Shown piece by piece: positions 50,178-61,419 of a DNA stretch of 64,000 nt. The DNA comes from Stratiolaelaps scimitus (taxonomy: Eukaryota; Arthropoda; Arachnida; Mesostigmata; Laelapidae), in contig JABWDB010000005.1 in the NCBI GenBank assembly GCA_019614645.1, positions 16,481,001 to 16,545,000 on the forward strand, in the 5' to 3' direction. Each line of letters begins with the position of its first letter. Within the stretch, counting starts at the first letter, position 1. The translations under genes were made by a program, and so were the position numbers. Below the pieces are notes generated by a model. That model was not told the origin of the DNA. It did not search any database and worked only from the letters and a program-made list of their open reading frames with translations.

Positions 50178-50197
50178 AGCGAAGTCTTCACTTCGCT
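50178..50197. repeat. perfect 8-bp hairpin
   Basis: AGCGAAGT and ACTTCGCT enclose a CTTC loop. An A-run follows shortly after. Confidence 0.85.
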
Positions 50198-50295
50198 TGA
50201 GAAAAACGCTGGCTGACTGATTCTCGGCGACCAGCGAGAACGTTCCATCTGGTTCGGTTGCGCTGTGCCGGCGTTGTCGCCCTATAGCTCATAAT

Positions 50296-50324
50296 AGCAA
50301 CAACAACAACGGCAGCAGCAGCAG
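50296..50324. repeat. (CAA)n then (CAG)n
   Basis: About five units of each. Confidence 0.85.
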
Positions 50325-50421
50325 CCAACTGCGACGGCTAATCGGCGTTCATCGACGTCTCGCGCAACGAAACGAGGCGTCTGCTTGTATGAAAGGGCAA
50401 TCTAAATTCCACACTTGTTTT

Positions 50422-50450
50422 TGCTGCTGCTACTGCTGCTGCTGCTGCTG
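50422..50450. repeat. (CTG)n with one TAC interruption
   Basis: About nine units, lying about 100 bases from a CAG run of opposite sense; the two could pair as an imperfect hairpin. Confidence 0.85.
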
Positions 50451-51226
50451 TTTCCTCTATAACATAAACAGCAGGCCATCTCGAAGATGCGTCGATGGAC
50501 TGATGATTCGTCGGACGAAAAACCATGACTTGAGCTGGCTCGAGAACCTGAGCCCACACGGTAGCACCGCTCGGCCGCCACTGGCGCGAACTTACTTCTG
50601 AGGGCTTCTGGGCGACTACATTCTACTATTACTATTACGGCAGCAACGGATGATGACCGGAGAAAAGCTGTTCAGAAGACGACGACGACGACGAACGGAA
50701 CAGCGCAGGAGAACTGAACGAGGATTACCAGTAGTCGGTCGCGGAAGACAAGATGCCTCCATTGGACACTCCCTTCAGACATTCCTGGGGGTACTGCGCC
50801 ACAAAACTCTCGGGGTCGTAGTAGCTGTTGTCGTTCCTGTTGTTGTCAGCTGTAGGTAGCAATGAAATGCTCAACTAATCTGCAGCCTACCTGTGAGCAA
50901 ACCTTGATTGAACCTGAACGCTGTTGGATGAAACCTGCTCAATCGTCCGTAATGGCCCAGCGGATGATATTCTAAGGTGGTTGCCGAGGATACCGGTACC
51001 TGTCAATGTGTGATATCGTATTTGGAATCGTCGATCATGCAGAAAGTTGTGGAACTGGATGAAATTCTAGAAACAAAAAAAAAACACTCACATCACTAAT
51101 TAGTAGCATGAAGTGCATTGTGTTATAGCAGGTTCATAATTTATTCTGACACTTGAGAATGCAGTGCATTTCTATGCGCAGTACCATAATGATGTATTTA
51201 AAAATATGTGAAATTAAATTTAGTAT

Positions 51227-51292
51227 GCAGCTATACGTGGGCTAGAATTTGCCCAGGTATTTACTGGTGCAGCTATACCTGGGCAAATTCTA
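51227..51292. repeat. compound inverted plus direct repeat
   Basis: TAGAATTTGCCCAGGTAT (51,243-51,260) is perfectly inverted at 51,275-51,292 around a 14-base loop. In addition GCAGCTATAC at 51,227 recurs directly at 51,269, followed in both places by STGGGC. The layout suggests a local inverted duplication or the remnant of a foldback element. Confidence 0.9.
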
Positions 51293-51468
51293 CCCTGTAA
51301 CTTCGAAGCAGCATACAACGGAGCTGTGCGGCTTTACTGGATTATATTACAATTCGTCGTCACAATAGACGTTCCCATACGAGTCAAAAGCTTCGGCACA
51401 AGCGACTCCAAGTGCCCTTTGGGGACGGACACGAGTGCATATAACAAACATTTCATAGAGCTGCATTC

Positions 51469-51810
51469 ATGAATAGGATAGACAACGTACCGCGCATTGA
51501 AGAATCGCTTCAGTGGAGCTACAGCAATATGGCGCCCGTGCGAGTATCTTTACAGCGCCGTTGCGTAATGCTTGACTACCCCTTATCGATCCAAATGACC
51601 GTGACCATGGGCCACGACCAGCTGGACACTGTCCTCCTTCGTGGCCTTATTATGGCCTATGTCAAAGTACCATTTCGGTCGAATGTCCTCCCAAGCGGTC
51701 AAATGTTACTGTCGATCGATATTGACGAACTGGGTTCGTGGCTCGGTAAACTTGTTCAGATGTGCCCATTGTCACTAGATTTAAAACATACTTCACCAGC
51801 CATATTATAG
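51469..51810 (+). CDS. hypothetical 113-codon ORF
   Basis: This ATG-initiated frame lies in sequence without triplet repeats and has an ordinary amino-acid balance: ...PLSIQMTVTMGHDQLDTVLL... and ...GQMLLSIDIDELGSWLGKLV.... I see no catalytic motif, signal peptide or transmembrane helix and do not recognise it. It ends about 100 bases before the 25-bp minisatellite. It could be a decayed gene fragment or chance; no splice sites or poly(A) signal clearly frame it. Confidence 0.18.
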   Translation: MNRIDNVPRIEESLQWSYSNMAPVRVSLQRRCVMLDYPLSIQMTVTMGHDQLDTVLLRGLIMAYVKVPFRSNVLPSGQMLLSIDIDELGSWLGKLVQMCPLSLDLKHTSPAIL

Positions 51811-51916
51811 GATCTCTTTTACTGGATCGTCTCCCAACTAATTGAGTGGAGACTTTGGAGTCGTAGAAGCTTTGCCCTAGGAGGGGAAAGACTAGATAAA
51901 GATTCAATATTTATAT

Positions 51917-52041
51917 ATTGCTTAATTGGTAGCTTTTATTTATTGCTTAATTGGTAGCTTTTATTTATTGCTTAATTGGTAGCTTTTATTTATTGCTTAA
52001 TTGGTAGCTTTTATATATTGCTTAATTGGTAGCTTTTACTT
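51917..52041. repeat. 25-bp minisatellite, five copies
   Basis: Five head-to-tail units begin at 51,917, 51,942, 51,967, 51,992 and 52,017, each starting ATTGCTTAATTGGTAGC. Units are almost identical; the flanking T/A-rich joint varies (TTATAT at the array edges, TTATTT inside). High identity implies recent amplification, so copy number is likely polymorphic. Confidence 0.95.
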
Positions 52042-54759
52042 ATTTGATATTTTTGATTTCAGTATCTTCGTGTCTCTAACGTGCTCTCAGTACCTAATAC
52101 TTGTCTACAGCGTCATTCCCGTCGAGCACACGGATCTAACCATACCTCAATAGCAATATGTATATATCTTACAATATCTTACAAATTGTATTAGCGCTAA
52201 AAGGTTTTGCCTTTCTTCGCGAAGGGTGTTCTCGAAGTAAGTCCATGCTCGAATAGATTAGTATAAATATACGGCTCCTTCTGGCCGACTGGCTGACCAA
52301 GCCGACGACTGAAAACCAACGAACGAGCGACCGCTTTGCAGAGATCGTCGAGATTCGGTCGGACGCTTCTGTGGCGCCAAGAAGCTCTAGCGTAAAGTTT
52401 TCCGCTTGTCCCCTTCGTTGCTGGTACCGGCCATCGGATTTTGCTGGTGACAGCCAAATCGATCGTATCGTACCGAAGGTCCGGCTCAGCTCGCACGATG
52501 ACTCGTCCGAGGATGACTTCGGGCGGTACTCTTCTGGTTGCAGGGCCACTTCTTAGATTTCGTCAGGATCTTACTTTGAGTTCTTTTGAAGATAGATTGA
52601 AAGCTAGATAGATACCTAACGCGATTCACTGTTTCATGTCGTCGACGTGCGACTTCGCTGGTGACAGCGCATCATACACCGATTCGGGAGATCTCGGCCG
52701 CGCAGAGGAAACCGGAGATTCTCATCGAACTTCCATGAGAAATAACATAGCGGGTTTTGACGAAAATAGCCTTCAGGTGCTGACGTTCCCATATGCTCCT
52801 GTCGTACCCGTGCATAAATATGTGGAAAAGTAGTGTTCACAAAGAAGTAGTGAACAAGAATTGGTGTATATGGCAGCTCGCGTGAAATCAACCGAAGCTA
52901 TGCGTTGAGGAAATACTGAAGTAGATATTGGTCATGCTATGCTGACCTGCTAACAAGCAGAAATGTATTTCTTATCTGGAAGAAATATTGCCACCAATAC
53001 ATTTCTCTGGTTACAGCAGCAGATGGTAAAACTTGAATGTTAGTGCTGACATAGTGCAAATGTTACAAGTGTAGCAGTACCACTATCTGTGACGATTGCG
53101 GCCGGAACTTGTTGTCGTACAATTCCGGTGGACGAGAGATGCTGCTCGCTTTGTTTAGAAAAATTAGCCCCAATCCAGTTACATAAACACATCAAGTTTA
53201 GGGAACACATCTGGACACCGACCGCCACCGTCATCCGGCGGAAACGGGGATGATCACTTGATGAGCAAAGTCGGCGTCTTTCACGAAGGACTAAGACGGC
53301 TGAAGCCTGCTGAAGATCCAACGCCACCTCAAATGCCCATTCATATGCCCGCTTGAGACGAACTCATCGGACACACACGGACACAAAAGCGTAGCGACGA
53401 CGGTACCCACACGAATGCCGTGTACCCACAACTGTGTCCAACAATGATCGTCTATGTGGCCGGTTCGTGGACGCTGTACCGTTTCCTCTCATTTTCTGTA
53501 TCCTATTCGGGCGAACAGGCATATGCGCGGTGCAGGCGATGCGAATCTGAACCAAGCCAAGCGAAGGTGGAGGTAGCCAAGCGGAACCGCCATCGCCGCA
53601 GCTACGGCATCACAATAGCGCTCGCCTACGGTAGTCGGCAACTACCGTACTGTGGCGGAGATTTCCTCCTTCAGTCGTCTCTGTCGCAGTCCGTCTCGCT
53701 CTCTGCTACTCCTGTGGCTGTAGGTAGCGGCAGTGGCCCTCTAGGCGCCTTTGGGCAGGGCCAAGGCATCACATTGACATGGCCGTCGCCATGATGATCT
53801 TAAAAGCTGGCCACTACTTTACACCACGTCACATATTTGTTAGTATCTGTATGCTGTGCCGGGGACCCATAGGAGTTAGGGGGATTCACTACCCGTGCAA
53901 GGAAAGGCCACCATCTGTGTCATGCTACGCGGCGCTCGTCCGCTCGTTTGGCCCACGAGAAGAACAGGACAACGAGATCAAGCGAAGCCAGTCGCCCATG
54001 GCACAACTCCCCTTTAAGTTATCATACTTCATCTTAGGCAGGTCCAATCCAGTAGGATGGCTGGAGTCAGCGTGTGAGACCGACACTGTACGTATGCACT
54101 CTGGCCACTGAGGCGCTATCCACGTTGTCTTGCACGAGTCATCTGCCGCAGCTAAAAGACACGTTGCTGCTGTGTAACCCAACCTTCGTAAGCTACAAAC
54201 CTTAGCTGGGGTGGTAGCTGGTGGTTTTATGTCGACGCTTACACCACCTCATTCATTGTCGTCACACACACAGTTCCTGCCAAGAATATCAGGAGCGGCC
54301 CAGCCACGCTTGAACAACGACTCGAGCGAGGAATGCTGTGTAACAGTAGTATGTCTTAGCGGCTAGGAGTAGTGGCAGGGTAGTCCACTTCCTCGCCGTC
54401 GCCGGCAGAGAGTACTTTGAGTCGTCCGGTGCGACGTTTGCGGTCGAACGGTACTGACAACGCGTCGAAGCGGCATCCGGCCACGGAAGTGACACCCACG
54501 ATGGGCTATCGGAACGAATGGCCTTATACCTGACCTTATCTCCGAGATCCTGGTTTGTTTTTTATCTGGCTGGACATAACTAACGATGAGAAGGGAACGA
54601 GATGGCTTTGATTTGGCCTTTACTCATACAGATACAAATGTACACCATGTATTACTGGGTAAAATGTACGCAGATCTCTATGAGCCGAATGTGAAATCTA
54701 TGCAGATATTCGCAAATATGCAGACTACTCTTCAGCAAATTATATATTTTATTTTTATG

Positions 54760-54779
54760 TATATATATATATATATATA
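54760..54779. repeat. (AT)n microsatellite
   Basis: About ten units. Confidence 0.9.
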
Positions 54780-55591
54780 GCTACTTCGTATAATATGGAT
54801 GTCTCTAGCAGGAAGGATGTATTACGCCACCTAATATATACTGCTCTTTTGCTACGAGCCACAAGCCTATCTATAATACATACGCATATGCAAGTGAGTG
54901 ATGGTTCCGTATTCATGAATTCAAGGCGGGCGTGGACACACAACCGGGTATAGTGTAAGTCACGTTTCACATTACGACTAAGTCGGCATGACAAAATACA
55001 TGCCTAAACGTATAGAACCTAGCTGTGCCATATGAAAGATAACGCGTTTTAATGAAGAATGGCGTATCTACGATGACGTCCCGTATGTCTTTTTTTCTGT
55101 TAGTACTGCAAGGACTTATTGGTACGTTCGGAACATTTCATGCAGTAAAGCTGATCGGTTGTGTCCGACACACTGGCCGGCCGGGCCAGCCCCACGGTAG
55201 TCGATAATCCATTCCTGATTTTGTGCCCCGAGTCAATACTAGTCACCATCATCGAGGTCACTTGTCGCCAGCGGTGGTGACAGCTCGTCGGTCAGCGTCG
55301 GGCTTCACCACCTCACCGGTCGCTGCCCGATCGCTTCATTAGCCATCACCAGCGTTATCCCCAGTGTCGCTCGCTCATCGACGATAAGAGGGATCCGTCC
55401 ATCGGGATCGGGCGAGAGGTGCAGGTCTGACACAACTCTTCGCGCTGGCCAGATGATCGGAGCTGATCTGAGTGACCGTCCATCGGCCTGGACGCCTGCC
55501 CCGCTCAAATCGGCTGCCCAAATCTCTGCCACGATCAAGGGAGAGAGCTACGCCAGCAGTGATAGCGGCGGAGTCCCTTTGCCATCGCCAG

Positions 55592-55614
55592 TTGCTGCTG
55601 CTGCTGCTGCTGCT
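55592..55614. repeat. (CTG)n run
   Basis: About seven units. Confidence 0.9.
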
Positions 55615-55751
55615 CCCGTTGTTGTGGCCGTTTATTAATTGCGATAGCCGCCGCGGCCTGTTCACCACGACGTTGGCGGTAATACAGAGTTGCCGGCGTT
55701 CGGCCATTTCAGTCAGAGGGAGTTAGGCAACTGCCGGGCAACGGCTACCGA

Positions 55752-55786
55752 CGCAGCAGCAGCAGCAGCGGCGACGGCGGCGGCGG
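55752..55786. repeat. (CAG)n then CGG-type triplets
   Basis: Five to six CAG units, then CGG triplets; 140 bases from a CTG run of opposite sense. Confidence 0.85.
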
Positions 55787-57231
55787 TGATAACGTTCAAA
55801 TTTGTATCCCTATATCATTGCGCCTGAGCGATCGCCGACGAGGCAGAGACCTGCAAACGCCGTCGACGACAAACGAACGAAGCAAAATCTGCTCGCTCGA
55901 GCTGCTGCTGATCTAATTCTTGCTGGCGCAGTCGCCGGCGGCGGCGGCGACGCTGCGACCAGCGAACGGTCGATTGCCGATCCCCAAATCGTCGACGGTA
56001 GTTGTTTCGTGTGCCTTTTGGCGTTGGCCACCGCGTTCCCACCTCCTGAAAATATGCCGCGGGCCCCTGTTGCCGTGTTGTCCAGCCGCCAAATCCGCCG
56101 CGTTGCCAGAAGGCGGAGGAGACTTTGGTCGGGTCGTCTCTTGGGGACCCTGCAAGAGGACACTAGTGGACGTGGCCGGACGGACCAGGGCGATCTGATC
56201 TGATTGAAGCAGTTCTCGACTCGACCACGATGTGCGGCTACTTCTGTCCCCGACCCTGTGTCTCGTTCGGACTGATTCGATGGCAGGCGTTCCCGCGCGA
56301 TGGGTCTTCTTTGCGAAGACGAACGGCGACGCCAGCGGTGGCGCAACGCCGGTCAGTCGCCCGCGTACACGGGCCGCTGGCTGGCGACGATATCTTCGTC
56401 ATCGTCGGGAAACAAACGAGGGCTCCAGCGAGAGAACGATCGACGGACCGGTTCGTTTTCTTCCGTGTATCGTCAATGTCCATTGCCCGATATAATGAAC
56501 GAGAAAAGGCTCGGACTCGAAGAACAAGAAAGACACCTTCGGCTGCAGACCGCAGTAAAGGGGGCAGGTCTCTTGGGCTGTTCGTTCTTGCTTGTTGTGC
56601 TTCCATATGCTCTACTTTGCTATTAACTCAAAACCGTGCAGGAGTAAGAAGTAGCCTGGCATTCGAGAACCGTATGGAGAACAGCTAAGCAGCCGTGGCT
56701 CCCGTGTTGGGTCGAATGTGACGAGAGCAGAAAATGGAAAAGATACAGTTTCAAATGAACGCAGCTAAGGATATGGAGATAGCGTATACCGGCGTAGAGG
56801 ATCGTTGTTCTAAGCTAAGATGAGACAGTATCCGGGATGACGTATTTAGAGAACAGTAGAATTTAAGTTATATGGTTCCAAGTGAAAACTCGCTATATCC
56901 ACAAGATGGATGAATTGATGATTTGAAATTGTTGTTTTTCAATTTTCCGGGCTGGTTCACAGCGAAAATTTAACGTCCACGATACTGCTTTCGGCATTGA
57001 TCTGAAATTCTTGGGATGTACGGACATCGAGAAGAGGCGAAGCAACTTATACAAAATAGAAAGCGAAACAGCTATTTACTAAGCGTTGATCGGCCGTGGC
57101 GACACGTGTCTCATCAACAACAATTTATTCATTGCTATTGTATTCAAGCATTTGAACATGAATAAACATTGGTCGGCATTGATCCCAACACTGAAGGAAG
57201 TGGACATCCTACTTGAAGTCTATGGAAATGC

Positions 57232-57275
57232 ATATATATATATATATATATATATATACGTATATGTATATATAT
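57232..57275. repeat. (TA)n microsatellite with CG and TG interruptions
   Basis: About 20 units in total. Confidence 0.9.
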
Positions 57276-57833
57276 CTGTTGTCGTTTATGAAGCTTTGAA
57301 GCGTTTCACCATCCACAATGAAAATGAGCTGGTTTTGACGGCTTAACTGGCCGAAATAATTTCGACTAAGCAGATTCGCTCGGTTGTTGGGAAGCCGCAG
57401 TGCTTCGTAGTGTGATGGTCTGAAGAGCTAGGTCCTTGGGATATGCTCGCACTTGACATCGTTCAATGAAGATGACGATTTAACCCAATTATACTCATTA
57501 TACAGCGAAACTCAGCTAAATCAACGGATCCATGGATTTCTTTATTTTGGCATCGTCTCGTTCCGACCGCCGCTATCGCTCTGCTGCCATCATCAAGTAT
57601 TCAAATCAATCCGACTCAGCATTTAATCAGTCCAACCAGCGAACAGGGCCCCACCGTAACTATAGTCGGGAAAACTCAGCAAACTTCGACGAATATCGTA
57701 ATATTCTAGATGATTTTAGTTCATTTTTCTCATACCTGACCATCTTCGCCGGAAAATGAAAAAAGACATTAAATATTTGAGCAGATCATCCCTTGCTCCC
57801 ATTCTGCCTTGTCCACCTGGTGTGGAGCCACAC

Positions 57834-57860
57834 ATAATAATAATAATAACAATAATAATT
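57834..57860. repeat. (AAT)n with AAC interruption
   Basis: About eight units. Confidence 0.85.
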
Positions 57861-58350
57861 ACCGTCACACAGCATAGATCTCTACAAAGCAAGACACCCA
57901 CACACATGCACTGTCTTGCCGCAAGCGCACTGGCAGACGCTGCCCGAGTTCGGCGATGCCACTCCTTTGCCTTGTAGTGTTCTGTGTGTTACTGTGAACC
58001 AGGCTCGTGTAGGGACGTCCGTTCCGGAAGAGACTAACAGACCAAACAAGCAGCCGGGCGACGCTGTTGTGTTGCGTGGCGCTTAATCGCTGTTTCCGGC
58101 GGGGGCTGTTCCCGACTGCATCGGACCACCTTCTTTCTCCTCGACAATGTTCAACGTCTCACGTGGGAGTTGCTCTGTTGTTACTTTTGTCGATGCTCAG
58201 TTTCTTACTGTTTCTGTTGTCTTACGGTGATGCCGCTGCCTCTGCCGCCACCACTGCCGCCGGTAGATAACAGCGCGCTCGCGGTCGGCTAACTGCAGCC
58301 GAAATACGCCAGAAACCCCGGGTGCGTCGGTGCAGATCTCGGCAGCTGCA

Positions 58351-58387
58351 GTCGCCGCCGCCACCGCCGCTGCCGCCACCGCCGCTG
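58351..58387. repeat. CCG/CCA/CTG triplet cluster
   Basis: Mostly CCG units interrupted by single CCA and CTG. Confidence 0.85.
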
Positions 58388-58755
58388 CATATCTCAACTT
58401 GAATGGCCCTACTCATCAGCATTGTGATTAGCATCATCACCACGAGTCCCGGTGGTCACCGATGCGGTGACCGCCACAATTCCTTACCGCTCTGTGATAC
58501 ATACCTCGTGTGACCCCAGCGTGCGGCTGGTGTGGGCGCATCCGTTCCCAAGAGGCAAGCGGTAGCGACAGAGTCGCACTAGCGCACGATACGACTCTAC
58601 CGGCGGCGCGGACTACGGCCGCCGTTGCCCGTCGCTGCCACCATCATCACCACCGCCTACCCTCTGTCAGCGACGAAATGTGCCACCGGAAATTCGTCTC
58701 TTAGGTCTTGCTCACGAGACGGATGCTTACGGACACCGTGACCGGTACGGTTTTT

Positions 58756-58800
58756 CTGCTGCTGCTGCTGCTGCTACTGCTGCTATTGTTGTTGTTGTTG
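58756..58800. repeat. (CTG)n then (TTG)n
   Basis: About ten CTG-type units followed by five TTG units; the frames through it give poly-Leu, poly-Cys or poly-Ala, none convincing. Confidence 0.9.
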
Positions 58801-58950
58801 AGTCGGCGGCGAAGGAGGCGGAGGAAGACAAGGTATCCGCTGCCCGAGGCGGTGGCGGCTCCGGTGCCGGCGCACGCTCGACCAGCGCTGGCCACTTCAT
58901 TCATATGAGTTGGACTCAACTACTTGAGAAGGACTTGAGGAGACGATGAC

Positions 58951-59001
58951 GACAACAGCAACAACAACAAGAAAAACCAACAACAACGACAACAACAACA
59001 A
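58951..59001. repeat. CAA-rich triplet tract
   Basis: CAA units interrupted by CAG, GAC and AAG. Confidence 0.8.
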
Positions 59002-59322
59002 TGTTCCTAAAGGCGGACTTGTGCACTCACTCGCCGCCTCCCCCAGTCAACTACTCTACTGCTCATCGTATCTGACTCACTACAGTGGTGGTGGTGCTTC
59101 TCAGGACGGACGTTAGATCACGTCATGTCACGGTCGGGTGGGTTGAGCGTCGAGCGCCTGGCGCGACATAGTTCGCGTAGTTTCGTTCGGTGGTCGTGAG
59201 CACCTGTGTTCACTCGCTCGATATGGGAGATATACATTGTTGGGACCGTAAGCACCAAGGGCACATTTGTTCACTTTTCAGCGAAGCGCTAAAGGAAAAA
59301 TTCGACTGACACAGAAAATCGT

Positions 59323-59572
59323 GTGCTCGATCGTTCAGCGGCGAACAGCGGCTGGCCGATTCTTGTTGTCTTCATATATTCTAGTTCGAATCACGTGGGC
59401 GAGTATGAGATGCTTATGCACAACACTGAAATACGCAGGGGGTCCAGCTTTGAAAGTAACTTCGCCCATATCGCTTCGACGATTGGACGGTCACTAGGTT
59501 TGCGTTGCCTCAGTTTTATGGCAAATATGCTATATAATTATTTTAGGCGTCGTAGGCTGTTCAGCGACTTAG
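59323..59572 (+). CDS. weak exon candidate ending at a GTGAGC donor
   Basis: The frame (starting at TTG, so only an internal exon would make sense) is open for 83 codons to CTTAG|GTGAGC, a good donor that ends in phase 1. It would be phase-compatible with the exon at 63,674. It contains YNYFRRRRLFSDL just before the donor. The acceptor is unclear: TTCACTTTTCAG at 59,281 is the best upstream site, though in that frame the exon would differ. A neighbouring frame (to 59,497) is also open. Recorded because of the donor only. Confidence 0.13.
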
Positions 59573-61402
59573 GTGAGCATTCGCAATCCTGTCATGGGGG
59601 ACCACCTAGTCAGCGGTATATATTCCTGCAAAATCTTGCGAGGCGTATCTTGCCTTATGAAGCGTCAACAAAGCGTCATGAGAATTTCTCATCGATTACT
59701 TGTGCATATGGTTAAAATGACAAAATATCAGGATAGTCAGTTCAACGACAATCTTACACCGTTTCGTTATAACGAAACTGCAGTCGTATTGTGTAACCTC
59801 ATTTAGTCAATGATACTTCGTCTGGTAGCCAAGCAGTACCGAACAAACAACAAAGGGTTTGAATACATCTCTTTTCCGATGGATTCAGCCGTTGTCGCTT
59901 GGCCAGCGTAGATCAAGGATGGAGAAGGTAACGTGCCAGTGACTTGACGGCGGGGCCTCTACATCGGAGCCCCATGGAGAGAAAGCGCCATTACTTTACT
60001 AAGTCAGTCACGCAAGGCGTTCGCTATCAACAATTATATCAGCTCGTTTCCAGTGGGTCGACTGCGGTGCCGGTGCAGGCAGTTTGCTGTGGGCGTATGT
60101 ATGCCTTGGCAGATCCCGTCTGGCAGGCCAAATTCGTCTAGATCCGTCATTTGGCCTATTCAGCCTGGCTAGCTCATAGTAGTCCTCCACTCTATACAGC
60201 CTGGAGGCGTTTTGAGCCGGTGTACATAGAGCCAGGCAGGCTGACATCAGCGCCTCCTCTGCCGCGACAGAATTGCGTGGGAGTTTCAAACTTTTCAAAG
60301 CGGCCCACTTCCCAGCGATGCGGGCCGTTGGCTTCGGTACCGCCAACAACCCATTGCTCCTGCGACGGTGAACCGAAAACTCTGTGACAGTGACAGTATG
60401 GTCGGAGTACATATATTGCTCGTACTGAAATTGTCACTATTTGCAGTGGACAAACTCCCGAGGGCCGGTGTTGGAGCAAGTAAACTGATCAATCCTCGTG
60501 GGTTATTATAATATGATTATTATGGGCATCCATAACCTATAGTACTGGCTTGTTCGTATATACTGGCCAGCCTTACTCACCGTTCATTGCTGGATACACG
60601 CTTTGCTGGATTAGCCCAAACCGCGTCAATCTGCATTGAATATACTCTAGCGCCAGTGCCTACTAGCCTACGTCTTGGCTCGCCTCTCCCACTGTCAGTT
60701 TATTGTCAACATCTCACTCTGTCTGTATAAATCAGCGTGGACCACTCTGATAGCGGTGACATTTAGATCATTCTTCACGGCGCATCTCTATCCATGCATA
60801 CAATGCTTTTACGAAAGTACAACTATTCTTCATCGTCGCCTGCTGGCCACCAACGCCATAGCTGCTAGCATCCAGCGTTTTCCCTTACTGCTATCTTGGT
60901 GTTATGTGATAATCATCATATGTAGTAGTGCCATACTGATACCCGTGGAACTGGCTTGCATTGCATCATATTGTATGCAAAATACAGGCAGCACATTGAG
61001 CCCTGAAAGAAGATAAGGGTGCGGATCGTGCAGAGCCGTCTCCTCGCACCGAGACCAATCAGCATCCATACGGGCCAGCCGTTAGCTTCAGACGCAAACG
61101 GTTGCGCCTGATTTCGCATGGGCTCATTTTTATTTTCTCCATCAGGAGAATTAGTAAATTAAGCAGGCGAATCGCATGACATGAAACAAGGAACCTCATG
61201 ATGAATATGCAGTATTTTGTTAATGCCGCGCCGGGAATATAGTGGTGACGTAAAAGGCCGAGTGTCTGTGCAGGCTCACAGATACACGACCTATAGCTGA
61301 AGAAGCGGCGAATCGTTCTACTGGATTTGGAACAGCTAACAATGCCAGTCTCGTTATCCGTTGTAGATTGGCGTGAGGCGAGACTCCTGTTCGTATATCT
61401 GT

Positions 61403-61419
61403 GAGTGTGTGTGTGTGTT
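61403..61419. repeat. (TG)n run
   Basis: About eight units with one AG. Confidence 0.8.

Larger units (their letters stand above)
43051..51468. other. no firm gene; alternating GC-rich and AT-rich DNA
   Basis: GC-rich triplet patches at 43.9-44.5 and 46.9-48 kb, (AT)n at 44.5 and 45.9 kb, and CAA/CAG and CTG runs at 50.3-50.45 kb. Frames over 100 codons here overlap frames on the other strand. Confidence 0.35.
52042..59230. other. no firm gene; GC-rich islands at 55.2-56.6 and 58-59 kb
   Basis: Both islands carry CTG/CCG/CAG runs and are open on both strands (frames of 130-178 codons at 55.8-56.7 kb are Arg/Ala/Ser-rich). Between them lies AT-rich sequence with (AT)n and (AAT)n tracts. Confidence 0.35.

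Noticed and set aside
52371..52833. DFAGDS encoded twice in + frames (about 52,440 and 52,650)
   Set aside because: The shared DNA is only about 12 bases and flanks do not align; not a duplicated exon.
55810..56346. 178-codon minus-strand ORF, the longest in the window
   Set aside because: Both strands are open in several frames across this GC-rich island; the product is Arg/Ala/Ser/Pro-rich with no recognisable domain.
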